This document shows positions 24,882 through 33,688 of a stretch of 63,687 nucleotides of DNA, in pieces. The notes under the pieces were generated by a model. It made no database searches. It was not told the origin of the DNA and worked only from the letters and a program-made list of their open reading frames with translations. Each line of letters begins with the position of its first letter. The first letter of the stretch is position 1. The position numbers and the translations under genes were made by a program. The stretch is from the NCBI GenBank assembly GCA_964621615.1, contig CAZUMW010000026.1, positions 1 through 63,687 of the forward strand, in the 5' to 3' direction. The DNA comes from CAZUMW01 sp964621615. Lineage in GTDB: Bacteria; Desulfobacterota; WTBG01; CAIYCZ01; CAIRTM01.

Positions 24882-25697
24882 TTACCGGCGCAGGGGGCAG
24901 CGGGTCTGCTGCACTTCCCCCATGCGCTCCTGATCAAGATAGTGCCGGAGAATCTGAAGGGTGCCGTCAGGGCCCTCCCTGTCAGCGACAACACCTCCGG
25001 CCGCCGTTACCGCTGCCACAATTTCCCGGGAGGCGTTGGCCGGGCATCCCACCCGTCCGGTGACCGACCCGTCAAGCATCGTCAAATCGTTCAAGCCGTC
25101 TCCGATGGCGATAATATTGTCTTTCATAACCCCTGCGGTTTCGGCATAGGCAGAAAGCAGGCGCCCCTTCGAAAACGCCGAGTGCACAATAAATGTCCAT
25201 TCGTGGTTTCCCGAAATCTGTGCGTCGCTCCAGGGGTTGACAAAATCGGCCATAAGCGCTCTCAGAGGTTCAACTTCATCCAGCGGAACCATGTAGGCAA
25301 ACACCAGATCATTTATTCCGCAGTCGAGCACGGTGAACTTTTTTCTGATTGTGGTATCCCACTGGCGGAAACAGGGCGATATTTTTCCCCACAGGTCACG
25401 GTGCAGCACCATCTGCCGGTCGTTCCAGGAGCGAAGGGGGGCATAGCCCCCGGCTCCGTCAAGCCGGTACATGAAGCGCTGACAGCTCAGAAGAGCCTTC
25501 GGGCGGGCATGATCCTGAAGCAGCATAGCAATATCGATCATGGCATCGGTAAAGCGGTCCGAGTTCATAACCCATTGCACCCCGGCAGAGGAAAGCCCGC
25601 TCAGGTAGTCTACGATGGAAGGATCCATTTCCAGGCGGGGGTCATACCGGACGGATGTCCCGTCAAGGTCAAGTGCTATAAGAAAACGGCTTTCCAT
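24882..25697 (-). CDS. HAD superfamily (Cof-like) hydrolase
   Basis: A 271-residue phosphatase-type protein. Motif I DLDGTS gives the nucleophile Asp10 and general acid Asp12. A segment MNSDRFTDAMIDIA follows where motif II (Ser/Thr) is expected. Lys for motif III is in FSKGRLLSAY, and motif IV GDGLNDLTMLD is intact. The architecture, with a cap between motifs II and III, is that of the Cof/SPP-like (type IIB) branch, which dephosphorylates sugar phosphates or similar metabolites. The specific substrate cannot be told. The gene faces the response regulator gene convergently, and an inverted repeat lies just upstream of its start. Confidence 0.85.
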   Translation of the reverse strand: MESRFLIALDLDGTSVRYDPRLEMDPSIVDYLSGLSSAGVQWVMNSDRFTDAMIDIAMLLQDHARPKALLSCQRFMYRLDGAGGYAPLRSWNDRQMVLHRDLWGKISPCFRQWDTTIRKKFTVLDCGINDLVFAYMVPLDEVEPLRALMADFVNPWSDAQISGNHEWTFIVHSAFSKGRLLSAYAETAGVMKDNIIAIGDGLNDLTMLDGSVTGRVGCPANASREIVAAVTAAGGVVADREGPDGTLQILRHYLDQERMGEVQQTRCPLRR

Positions 25698-26016
25698 AGT
25701 GCGCCTCGATAAAAGCTCTCATGCGTTACGGTCATATATCATATCAAAGGTGTCCAAAATAAATGAAAGCATTGAACAAAAGCCGGTTCGGGCATTATTT
25801 TGGACACTTCGTATATCATATACTGTATCATGGGCTATTTTGCCGTGCAACCACTTGCTGCGTACCGGCAATTGGATTGACCCGCACGTTAAAATGGGCT
25901 AGTGTATTCTAAAAGGCCGGGCCCAGCGGCTCTACGGCTGTTTTGTATAACACCCATTACTGCAACCTGGAACGCGGAGCCTGAACCTTTCACCCTTGAA
26001 CCACAGAAAGGCCACT
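25698..26016. other. Divergent intergenic region, 319 nt, with long inverted repeat
   Basis: The main content is a pair of perfect 13-nt inverted repeats (listed separately) flanked by ATATATCATAT-like sequence. No gene, RNA or intrinsic terminator was recognised. Confidence 0.6.
25750..25807. repeat. Perfect 13-nt inverted repeats spaced by 32 nt
   Basis: GTGTCCAAAATAA at 25750-25762 is repeated inverted at 25795-25807 (TTATTTTGGACAC). Outside each arm lies an ATATCATAT-like motif. The element could be a pair of binding sites, a hairpin, or the ends of a small non-autonomous mobile element (MITE). No transposase is linked. Confidence 0.7.
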
Positions 26017-26964
26017 ATGAAAAAACCGGTTATCGGCCTCGACATCGGCGGAACCATGATAAAGGGCGCGCTGTTTGATGCCGGGGGAACGGTTATTACA
26101 AAGGACACCGTAACCACCCATCCTGAAAACGCAGGCCCTGATTTTATAAGCGACATATATACACTGATAAAAAAGCTCACCGGGCACGGGATGCAGATAG
26201 AAGCCGTCGGCATCGGGATAGCAGGGGTTATCGATGCGGACAGAGCCATACTGATAGAATCGCCGAATCTTCCGCTGCTGAAAAATCTGAACCTCAAAAA
26301 GCAGCTTGAAAAACGTATCGGCATACCCGTGCTCATTGAAAACGATGCCAATTGCGCCGCCCTGGGGGAGCTCTGGAAAGGTGCGGGGAAAGACTGCCCT
26401 AATTTTCTGCTGTTCACCCTCGGGACAGGCATAGGCTCAGGCCTTATTCTGAACGGCTCGCTGTGGTCAGGCGAGCAGGGCAAGGCCGGGGAATTCGGCC
26501 ATGTTGTCGTGAATCCCGGAGGCGCTGTGTGCGGCTGCGGCAAGCGCGGCTGCCTCGAGGCCCAAAGCTCGGGAACGGCAATCAGACGCATGGCGATCGA
26601 GGGGCTCGACCAGGGTGAACCCTCATCGCTGCACAGCTACTGTTCAGAAAATCGTGACGCCATTACCCCGGAGCTCATATACCGTGAAGCAAAAAAAGGC
26701 GACCCCCTGAGCCGCCGCGCGTATGAGGAGGCAGTCCGCTTTCTGGCTGTCGGCATAGCAAATGTTAACAACCTGCTTGATATACATCACTTCATTGTAG
26801 GCGGCGGGGTTGGCAAAGGCTTTGATCTGTTTGGAGAAATGCTCAGAGAGGAAACCCGGAAGCTGGTATTTGCCGTATCCAGAAACAGGCTCACTATCAC
26901 GGTTTCCCATCTGGGCAATGATGCGGGAATGTACGGAGCCGGCTTCCTTGCACACACTGCCTGA
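26017..26964 (+). CDS. ROK family sugar kinase, glucokinase-like
   Basis: A 315-residue ROK protein. The ATP-binding motif LDIGGTMIKGALFD is at the N-terminus. Substrate and catalytic motifs follow: IENDANCAALGE (catalytic Asp), LGTGIGSGLILNG, AGEFGHVVVNPGG with the His zinc ligand, and the zinc-binding CGCGKRGCLEAQSS. No N-terminal HTH is present, so this is a kinase and not a NagC/XylR-type repressor. The EFGH and zinc motifs are those of ROK glucokinases, so phosphorylation of glucose or a related hexose is the best guess; N-acetylmannosamine kinase is an alternative. The start ATG at 26017 matches the family. Confidence 0.9.
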   Translation: MKKPVIGLDIGGTMIKGALFDAGGTVITKDTVTTHPENAGPDFISDIYTLIKKLTGHGMQIEAVGIGIAGVIDADRAILIESPNLPLLKNLNLKKQLEKRIGIPVLIENDANCAALGELWKGAGKDCPNFLLFTLGTGIGSGLILNGSLWSGEQGKAGEFGHVVVNPGGAVCGCGKRGCLEAQSSGTAIRRMAIEGLDQGEPSSLHSYCSENRDAITPELIYREAKKGDPLSRRAYEEAVRFLAVGIANVNNLLDIHHFIVGGGVGKGFDLFGEMLREETRKLVFAVSRNRLTITVSHLGNDAGMYGAGFLAHTA

Positions 26965-26998
26965 CTCCCTCACGGAGCGGGCGCCTGCGCTTTTAACC

Positions 26999-27895
26999 TC
27001 ATTTCTTATGAATGCGGATCTGGGGGCGGAATGACCGCTGGCTGCGCACTGTTTTCCCGCCGGCAAATATCCTGACTGTTCCGGTGGATTCAGAAACGGT
27101 AACAGCTATGGCATTTGTGTGAAGCGAAATGGCTGCCGCAGCTGCGTGGCGTGCACCAAGCCCTTTTATAGGGGTCGACTTGCCCGCCCCTGCGTGCAGA
27201 AACCGTCCCGCAGCGAGCACAATCCCGTCCTCCCGGATAACAAAGGCGCCGTCAAGAAGGGTGAGCTCCTTGATGCTCTCCTGCACTTTCGGGTCAAACA
27301 GATTCCTGTCTTCTTCCGGATAGCCGCGAAAGGGGTTGAAAATCATGGGCTTTGACAGCTCAAGCACCCGGTCGGTGTCCCCAACCACAAAAATGGTTCC
27401 GACCGCTGCTCCCTCACGCCCCTCCTGTCCGATCTCCATGGCAAGGTTGACAATGAGAAACAGAAGATCAACCGATATGTTTTTGCTGATCCGCTTCAGA
27501 TCATGGGGAGAAATGGGACCGTAATATTCCTCTATTTTCACAATACGCATCGTGTCGAGCAGCTTCTGGCCGCCGAGGCTGTACAGGCATACGACGCGCT
27601 CGCCTTTTTTGACTTTATCGGCCTCAACCGCGGCGCGAAGTATGAAATCAAGCCGGTCGCTGCGGGTTACGCCGGAGTAATCACATAAAAAGGTCTCGAC
27701 ATTGATGTTTTCTGCAAGCTTTTTACCGGAAATGGCAAGAATAAACTGATGATTGGCAAAGTAGGGCTGAACCGCTTTCCAGAGCGCCAGCGTTTCACAG
27801 ACAACAAGTATTTTCTTTATTTTCAGCTTATCTGCAATGAGCGTGGCATGCTCAATAAAGGCCTGGGTCTCTTTGTCGCTTTTTCTCTGGCTCAT
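26999..27895 (-). CDS. DacZ-like diadenylate cyclase with PK-like N-terminal domain
   Basis: The C-terminal half (residues about 140-285) is a DAC (DisA_N) domain that makes c-di-AMP from two ATP. It has EGAAVGTIFVVGD, the DGA motif at 215-217 (LLDGAFVIREDGIVLAAG), the RHx motif at 249-251 and SESTGTVRIF. The N-terminal about 120 residues resemble a pyruvate-kinase C-terminal-like domain (IKKILVVCETLALWKAVQPY), as in archaeal DacZ and some bacterial relatives, and differ from membrane CdaA or the DNA-binding DisA. The third residue of the RHR motif is Ala (RHA), which is unusual for an active cyclase. The gene is convergent with the ROK kinase gene. c-di-AMP controls potassium, osmolyte and wall homeostasis in other bacteria. 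Confidence 0.85.
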   Translation of the reverse strand: MSQRKSDKETQAFIEHATLIADKLKIKKILVVCETLALWKAVQPYFANHQFILAISGKKLAENINVETFLCDYSGVTRSDRLDFILRAAVEADKVKKGERVVCLYSLGGQKLLDTMRIVKIEEYYGPISPHDLKRISKNISVDLLFLIVNLAMEIGQEGREGAAVGTIFVVGDTDRVLELSKPMIFNPFRGYPEEDRNLFDPKVQESIKELTLLDGAFVIREDGIVLAAGRFLHAGAGKSTPIKGLGARHAAAAAISLHTNAIAVTVSESTGTVRIFAGGKTVRSQRSFRPQIRIHKK

Positions 27896-28013
27896 GTGCG
27901 AAACCGGTGGTTGCTGTCAGCATTTATGGCGAGGTATTGTCTGATATCGGCAGGCAGCCGTAATTCTTTACATAAAATTTATTATTTTTCGCAGATTGCT
28001 GCCGGCGGCATGC

Positions 28014-31000
28014 TCACTGCAGCGACGGTGTTACGGGGCGTGCGTCCATGGTCGTAAGGAAGGTGCGCACAGCATCGCGCTCCGCCGCCAGCGCCTGCTG
28101 CAGCGCGGGGCTGCCGTGCGCGCTGAGCACAGAAATACATTCCATAACATGAGATCTGAGGCTGGCGCACGTGCGCTTCCGGAGCGGCGTGCCGGAAAGG
28201 ACTGCCGGCGCTGCCTGTGCGGCTGCCGCACAGCATTGCAGAAATGCTTTTCGCGCCGCAGGGGAGCTCCTGACAATCTCTGCCGCTTCATCGCTGAATG
28301 CATAATACAGGGCGGCCCATCGGCGGCCCTGCGCGCTGCGCTCCAGTATCTCGTCCCGAACGCGGTAAAACAGCGGCAGGGCCGCCCGCTCACCGAAGGC
28401 CGATATCGGGCACTGAACGCGGGGGGACAGTGAAAAATTCTGCTGCACCTCGGCGTCCGCCTCGATTTCTATTTCCCGCTCCACATCGGTCATGCCCTGC
28501 TTGCTGGCAATAATGGTGTACTTTTCATCTGCTGCGGAAAGCGGCAGAAGATAGTACCCCCCGCCTGAGCTTTTGGTAGAATTCAGCTCGCGTTGGGACC
28601 CGGCGCCGGTAAGCGCGGTTATGGTTGCATTGTCGATTCCCTCCCCGGTCAGCGCGCTGCGGACCTCTCCTGTCAGATAGCCGAAGTTGCTCCCGCTGGT
28701 TACAATTTTAAATGACGGCAGGCTGTCGCAGTCCTGTATGGACACCTCGAAATCCCAATCGCCGGCGCGAGCCTCCTCGATGCGTACCTGGCGCGAGTAT
28801 CCGGTGTTTATTTCCCAGGGGGCATTTTCGGGACGGGCGCCCAGCTCGTTTGTGACGTCAAGGATAAAGCGGCACTGCTCGTCGGCATACGCCGCGGCAT
28901 CTGTGCGAGACGCCGGCACCGTGCGCGCTGAGGCGCCGGAAATTTCAAACAGGTCATCGCCCACAACCACTTCGGTATTGCCGGAGGCAAACTCCGTTGT
29001 CACGGTCACATCCCACCGCCCGGTAAGGCTGCCCCTGGTCACCTCTTCGGTATTGACAATGTTGAGAACCGCATTCAGCGTGGTATCGCTGAGCACATCG
29101 ACATCGTCGTTCCCGGGCAAAGCGCTTGCGATGCGGAACCCCTGGTCGTTAAAGATCTCGATACGTGTTTTGTTCTTGGTAAAGTTCGTATTCTGACCGA
29201 CAAGAGTTATGCTGACGCGCTCACCCGGCGCACCGGTATTGGGTGCAATGCTCAAGATAGTCGGCGTGCCGGATGTAAACGATATATTGAGCGTCTGCTT
29301 GTCAAGGCTGCTGGTGATTGTTTCAATTAACGGCGCAGCGGGAGCAGCCTGCCCGAGTATTTTGTAGACCAGGTTCAGCGGGAGCGGTTCGCTCACCTGA
29401 TTGCCGTACAGGTCGGTGACCGTGATAATGACCGGAACCGGACCGACGCCGGGGAATTCGCCGGCAAACCGGTGTGTGAATATACCCTCTTCATATGCTG
29501 CTTCGGTTTCCTGCGTAAAGCCGAACGCATAGGTGAATATTCCGTCACCGGCGACGTCATCTTCATAGAGACCGTTGTCGAACATGATTTCCCGGCCGAT
29601 CGTCCCTGCTGTTCCGCAGACAGCCGTTCCATTGTCCTCGCTCACAACAAGCCCGTCAGCGTGACAGCCGTACAGCCCGAGCGCGCTCAGGTCGATGGTA
29701 ACCGATGCTATCTTGCTGAGTATGCTTTCCCCCTCGCTCTCAGAGGTTATGGTTGCCGAAATCGTCGTGGGGTTGCCGCCGGTTTCAAGATCTGTCAGGC
29801 TTCTGGAAACGGAAATGGTGATATCCGGCTCCCGGGTCTCTTTGGTGCTTTCGCCGATACAATACAGGTAGCCGTCATCCGATCCGACATACAGGCGCCG
29901 GCCGGGGCCGATTGCGGGGGACGACCGCACGCTGCCTCCGGTGCGATATTTCCATTTCAGGCTGCCGTCAGCGTACAGCGCGTAGATACATCCGTCGTCC
30001 GAGCCGAAATAAATATCCCCGTTCCCGTCAACAGCCGGGGATGACCGGATCGGGCCGCCTGTTAAAAACCGCCACTCAAACTCCCCCTGCCCGTCATAGG
30101 CATACAGATACCCGTCATCAGCACCGACATATATCATGATATCGCCTTCAGCATCCGCTACTGCCGGGGATGAGCGAACCGGGTCACGTGCCATGGTAGG
30201 CTTTTTCCAGAGAACCTCTCCGGTGCCGGCATCATTTGAAATATTTTCAGAAAGCGCATACAGGTACCCGTCGTCCGCCCCCACATAAACGCTCCCGCTG
30301 TATACCGCAGGGGAGGAATGCATATCAGCGTTGATATCATAGCTCCATTTTATGAGCGAAGACCCGTTGTCGGATGAGCCGGCGGCGTTCGGGTTAAGGG
30401 CATAGAAATAATTTCCGCCGCCGAAAAAAATGGTATTGCCGGCAAACGCCGGCGCGGCTTTTACAGTACCGGCGGCTAAAAATGACCACTTGATTGCATC
30501 TGAGAAAAGAATTTTTCCGCTGTCGTGATCGATGCCCGTGACGTCCGGCTGAAGGGTTACGGCAATAAGGGTTTTGTCATCAGTGCCCATATACGCCGTG
30601 CTGCCGCTGACCACCGGCGAGGCGGCTATTCCGGCGTAAAAATCAGCCTTCCACTGCAGCTCACCGGACGGTGCGAGATAATATGCGTAGCCTTCGTCAG
30701 TAACCGCAAAAATGTTCCCCTCCTGCGTAACAACAGGAGAAACCCCTGACGCGCCGTCTATAGTATATATCCACCCCGGGCCGTCCCCGGGCATAACCGC
30801 CGCAGCATAGCCGCCTCCGGTGGTAATACAGACAACCCCTTCTGCGGTTACGGCGGGTGATGCGCTTACCGGCGCTTTGTCATTGCGGACCTGCCAGCGC
30901 CACTTCAGCTCTACCTCCTCCGGCGGGCCGGCCATCGTCGTGGACCCCGTTCGGGCGGGATTGCCGCTGAACGTAAGCCACTCTCCGGTTGCGGATGACT

Positions 31001-31160
31001 CCTCCTGTGCTTCGCCGGCACACGGATACAGGAGCAGAACACACGGGAGCAGCAACAGCGCCATCCCCGCAAAGACACACCGGCACCGACGCTTCGGTAC
31101 GGCGGACAGGGTTTTGAAAAAGCCTTTTTTGAACAGAGCCGCAAAAGCGTATATATTCAT
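28014..31160 (-). CDS. Secreted PQQ-like beta-propeller protein with carboxypeptidase-regulatory and degenerate CFI-box domains
   Basis: A 1048-residue exported protein with an N-terminal signal (FAGMALLLLPCVLLLYPCAGEAQ). Residues about 50-440 hold a PQQ-type/WD-like propeller with repeats ending VGADDGYLYAL, VGADDGYLYAY, FGSDDGCIYAL and VGSDDGYLYCI, each preceded by RSSPA(V/I) or SSPAV. Then come beta-rich Ig-like segments, including ILSIAPNTGAPGERVSITL, and a carboxypeptidase-regulatory fold (GYLTGEVRSALTGEGIDNAT). Residues 917-968 resemble a degenerate CFI-box (CPISAFGERAALPLFYRVRD then ALYYAF). The role is unknown; the build suggests a large cell-surface or periplasmic structural protein. 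ATG 31160 was chosen over a TTG at 31175, which would overlap the upstream gene. Confidence 0.85.
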   Translation of the reverse strand: MNIYAFAALFKKGFFKTLSAVPKRRCRCVFAGMALLLLPCVLLLYPCAGEAQEESSATGEWLTFSGNPARTGSTTMAGPPEEVELKWRWQVRNDKAPVSASPAVTAEGVVCITTGGGYAAAVMPGDGPGWIYTIDGASGVSPVVTQEGNIFAVTDEGYAYYLAPSGELQWKADFYAGIAASPVVSGSTAYMGTDDKTLIAVTLQPDVTGIDHDSGKILFSDAIKWSFLAAGTVKAAPAFAGNTIFFGGGNYFYALNPNAAGSSDNGSSLIKWSYDINADMHSSPAVYSGSVYVGADDGYLYALSENISNDAGTGEVLWKKPTMARDPVRSSPAVADAEGDIMIYVGADDGYLYAYDGQGEFEWRFLTGGPIRSSPAVDGNGDIYFGSDDGCIYALYADGSLKWKYRTGGSVRSSPAIGPGRRLYVGSDDGYLYCIGESTKETREPDITISVSRSLTDLETGGNPTTISATITSESEGESILSKIASVTIDLSALGLYGCHADGLVVSEDNGTAVCGTAGTIGREIMFDNGLYEDDVAGDGIFTYAFGFTQETEAAYEEGIFTHRFAGEFPGVGPVPVIITVTDLYGNQVSEPLPLNLVYKILGQAAPAAPLIETITSSLDKQTLNISFTSGTPTILSIAPNTGAPGERVSITLVGQNTNFTKNKTRIEIFNDQGFRIASALPGNDDVDVLSDTTLNAVLNIVNTEEVTRGSLTGRWDVTVTTEFASGNTEVVVGDDLFEISGASARTVPASRTDAAAYADEQCRFILDVTNELGARPENAPWEINTGYSRQVRIEEARAGDWDFEVSIQDCDSLPSFKIVTSGSNFGYLTGEVRSALTGEGIDNATITALTGAGSQRELNSTKSSGGGYYLLPLSAADEKYTIIASKQGMTDVEREIEIEADAEVQQNFSLSPRVQCPISAFGERAALPLFYRVRDEILERSAQGRRWAALYYAFSDEAAEIVRSSPAARKAFLQCCAAAAQAAPAVLSGTPLRKRTCASLRSHVMECISVLSAHGSPALQQALAAERDAVRTFLTTMDARPVTPSLQ

Positions 31161-31164
31161 GTGC

Positions 31165-31674
31165 TTACCGCTCAAGGGTCAGGGTCATGGTCATATCCAG
31201 CGGAAATTCGAAGTGTGCAAATTCCGTGGTGATCGTACACAAAAGCATTCCCAGCGAAACAACGGGGTTTACGTCTGCATAATAGGTGATATGATTAAAG
31301 CCCGATGTGAACTGCGGCTCAAAAAGCTCCACGGAAAAAAGCGCATTCCCGGCAAAGGACAGCATAGCCCCGCCGGTGAAATACAGTATCTCCGAGCCGA
31401 CATCACCGACAGGCGATACATTGACCATAAGCCGGTGAATTTCCCCGTCAGCGATCGTTGCAACAATAAAAACGGCGTACCAGCCCTCAGCGGAAACGAG
31501 CGTATCATCCATTTCAAACTCAATGGATCGCGAATCCCCGGGGGACAAATACACAACCTCGGCAAGGGACTGCTCAGCGGCCCATGCAGAGCTCCCGGAC
31601 ACCATGGCGCAAAGAAAGCATATGACCGCACAGGCAGTCACTCCGCGTGCGGCCGGCCGGCAAACATGATTCAT
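31165..31674 (-). CDS. Secreted hypothetical protein, 169 aa
   Basis: A small exported protein with an N-terminal signal (GVTACAVICFLCAMVSGSSAWA) cleaved near AWA. The mature part of about 135 residues is strand-rich (VVYLSPGDSRSIEFEMDDT, then LYFTGGAMLSFAGNALFSVEL) and looks like a compact beta-sandwich. It ends 4 nt before the large propeller protein starts, in the same direction, so the two are probably co-transcribed and co-exported. The small protein may be a subunit or chaperone of the large one (inference). The ATG at 31674 is preferred to a GTG at 31695. No family was recognised. Confidence 0.75.
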   Translation of the reverse strand: MNHVCRPAARGVTACAVICFLCAMVSGSSAWAAEQSLAEVVYLSPGDSRSIEFEMDDTLVSAEGWYAVFIVATIADGEIHRLMVNVSPVGDVGSEILYFTGGAMLSFAGNALFSVELFEPQFTSGFNHITYYADVNPVVSLGMLLCTITTEFAHFEFPLDMTMTLTLER

Positions 31675-31699
31675 AACAGTGCGCTCGCTTTTCACAGGG

Positions 31700-32452
31700 T
31701 TATATCATATCTTTAACGAGTTTAACGGTTTTATCGAGAACGTCGCCGGAGGGACCCTGGACGATATAATCGGATATCCTTCCGGTAAGCGGGGTGGGCG
31801 CTGTGTTGATTTCAACGATTCTGGCCCCGGCGCTGCCTGCAATTTCCGGCATGGACGCAGCCGGATAGACAAAAGCCGAGGTTCCTATAACAAGCATAAG
31901 ATCGCAGGTGGTGGCCTCGTGGTGGGATCGGGTAAGCGCTTCATGGGGAATCGCCTCTCCGAAAAAAACCGCATCGGGCTTAACCGGGCCGCCGCACTGA
32001 GCGCAAAACGGGGGGATTTCCTCCAGCGATATCTCTTCGCTGGGAACGCTATGGCCGCAATCCATGCATACAACAGTCAGCAGGTTGCCGTGAAATTCTA
32101 TAACATTGGTATTTCCGGCGATGTGGTGCAGCCCGTCCACATTTTGTGTAATGATTGAGCTGAGCTTTCCAAGCTTTTCAAGCTCGAAAAGCGCGTGGTG
32201 ACCTTTGTTGGGCTGTGCCTTGTTTATTTCCAGGTGCATATCGCGAAGCATAAGCCATGCTTTTTCAGGGGCATTGCGCAGCGTTGATATATGTCCGTAC
32301 TCTTCGGGATCGTAGCGCTCCCACAGCCCGCCGGGCCCGCGAAACGAGGCAATGCCGCTTTCCACAGACATGCCGGCCCCGCTCAGCGCCACAATTTTTT
32401 TCGCATCAACAATATCGCGTGCAAGCTTCTCAATATCGCCGGTACGCTCCAT
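31700..32452 (-). CDS. Sir2 family NAD-dependent protein deacylase
   Basis: A 250-residue sirtuin. The NAD-binding motif GAGMSVESGIASFRG is near residues 25-39. TQNVDGLHHIAG contains the catalytic His neighbourhood (FHGNL supplies His). A four-Cys zinc site is in CMDC ... CAQC. VKPDAVFFGE and LMLVIGTSAFVYPAA complete the Rossmann fold. Sirtuins remove acetyl, succinyl or similar groups from lysines with NAD. Those with Ala/Tyr/Arg pocket signatures favour longer acyl groups; these cannot be judged here. The start ATG at 32452 has AGGAG eight nt upstream; an earlier ATG at 32470 would place that sequence inside the gene. It is 25 nt upstream of the secreted gene pair on the same strand. Confidence 0.93.
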   Translation of the reverse strand: MERTGDIEKLARDIVDAKKIVALSGAGMSVESGIASFRGPGGLWERYDPEEYGHISTLRNAPEKAWLMLRDMHLEINKAQPNKGHHALFELEKLGKLSSIITQNVDGLHHIAGNTNVIEFHGNLLTVVCMDCGHSVPSEEISLEEIPPFCAQCGGPVKPDAVFFGEAIPHEALTRSHHEATTCDLMLVIGTSAFVYPAASMPEIAGSAGARIVEINTAPTPLTGRISDYIVQGPSGDVLDKTVKLVKDMI

Positions 32453-32492
32453 TTCATCTCTCCTGTGCATTCACCGTGATCGGGTTATGCAG

Positions 32493-32900
32493 TTACACAA
32501 TTTGTTCCTGATCATAGAAACCGTACATGTGCTCTGTGTTTCGTATTTCATGTGCCGAAGCGGTATCGCGATACAGGTAAAACTGCCGACGGTAATACTG
32601 TATATCGCCGTACATCCGCTCCCACTGCTCAACGGTTCCGTTTCTACATGCGAGCATGTAGTCGTCAATTATAACCTGAATCTCTTTGAGCAGCAACTGC
32701 CTGATTTCATTGTCGAGGGCATAGTAATGATCGCTTCCATAATCGCACTTTTTCAGCTTTTTCATAAGCCGCTCGACATCATCCATAATCTTCTGGAATA
32801 TCTCAGCGCGCACCCCGGGATTCAGCGCATCCGCCTGCCCGCCGTCATTGTCAAAATCAATAACCTTTTTATACAATTTTTCGACCTGCCGAATACCCAT
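32493..32900 (-). CDS. Helical hypothetical protein, 135 aa
   Basis: A 135-residue, mostly helical and charged soluble protein (VERLMKKLKKCDYGSDHYYA, then IRQLLLKEIQVIIDDYMLAC; parts quoted). There is one Cys in the middle and a Tyr-rich C-terminus (YGDIQYYRRQFYLYRD). No signal, membrane segment or metal motif is visible and no family is recognised. It is the first gene of a possible run with the sirtuin gene, 40 nt downstream. The 320 nt before it hold the terminator of the ribosomal operon, so it must have its own promoter. Confidence 0.65.
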   Translation of the reverse strand: MGIRQVEKLYKKVIDFDNDGGQADALNPGVRAEIFQKIMDDVERLMKKLKKCDYGSDHYYALDNEIRQLLLKEIQVIIDDYMLACRNGTVEQWERMYGDIQYYRRQFYLYRDTASAHEIRNTEHMYGFYDQEQIV

Positions 32901-33220
32901 AAAACGTTTTTATCGAATCATGACGTTCACGTGTCAGCTCAGCACCCGATTACGGTTTCGCGACCGGTACCGATGCCGTCCCTTCCGGGCTCTGACTCCG
33001 AAAATTCTGAACTCTTTCAGTGCGTATCCCGCTGCGGTACCATATGAGCACTGCCGCAGCCGGCACAGCGCTGCTTTTTGCGGGGCTATCGATATCGCTC
33101 CCGTTACTGTATACTCTAAAATACATCGGGCTTCTTTTCAAGCAATAAAAAAAGTTCCCCGCTCGCTCAAACAGCGGGGAACTTTTAATAATCATGCTAC
33201 GCAGAAACCAGCCTGCCGGT
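32901..33220. other. Intergenic region with the ribosomal-operon terminator, 320 nt
   Basis: Apart from the terminator at 33145-33186, no gene or RNA was recognised. A short frame opposite is not supported by codon pattern or by similarity to any protein I know. It probably also holds the promoter of the leftward gene at 32900. Confidence 0.6.
33145..33186 (-). terminator. Strong intrinsic terminator of the ribosomal protein operon
   Basis: On the minus strand a perfect 14-bp stem (AAAAGTTCCCCGCT / AGCGGGGAACTTTT) with a 9-nt loop is followed by a run of T residues. It lies about 35 nt past the rplQ stop, closing the whole operon. Confidence 0.9.
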
Positions 33221-33652
33221 TCAGGCCGAGCCGGCTTCCTTGTCCTTCTTTTTCGCTTTTTTGGGCGCATCCTTTTTTTCTTTAGCAGCCGCAACACTGA
33301 ACTCAATAATAGAGACCGGGGCGTTGTCCCCGTTTCGCCGCCCGCATTTGACTACGCGCGTATAGCCGCCGTTCACCCCTTTGAAGCGCGGGGCGATATC
33401 GTCGAAAAGCTTTTGCGCCACATCTTTTTCACGAACAACCCGCAGCGCCTGCCGCCGTGCGTGCAGATCGCCGCGCTTGCCCAGAGTGACCATTTTATCC
33501 GCAAGCCTGCGAAGTTCTTTTGCCTTGGCATCGGTTGTCTGAATCCTCTCATGTGCAATTAAGGAGGTGACCATGTTACGCAGCATTGCAAGGCGATGAC
33601 TTGTTGTTTTCCCCAGCTTCCTACCTGCTTTTAAGTGTCTCATATCTGCCAT
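33221..33652 (-). CDS. rplQ: 50S ribosomal protein L17
   Basis: L17 is a core part of the large subunit near the exit region. The N-terminus MRHLKAGRKLGKTTSHRLAM and the ERIQTTDAKAKELRRLADKM helix are typical. At 143 residues it is slightly longer than E. coli L17 (127) because of a basic, Lys/Ala-rich tail that ends the protein. The start at 33652 (MADMRHL) is used; ATG 33643 giving MRHL matches the family better and is an alternative. It is the last gene of the block, 36 nt after rpoA and just before the terminator. Confidence 0.97.
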   Translation of the reverse strand: MADMRHLKAGRKLGKTTSHRLAMLRNMVTSLIAHERIQTTDAKAKELRRLADKMVTLGKRGDLHARRQALRVVREKDVAQKLFDDIAPRFKGVNGGYTRVVKCGRRNGDNAPVSIIEFSVAAAKEKKDAPKKAKKKDKEAGSA

Positions 33653-33688
33653 CCCGCACTGTTAATAAATTCCACGATTTTGCGCCCG

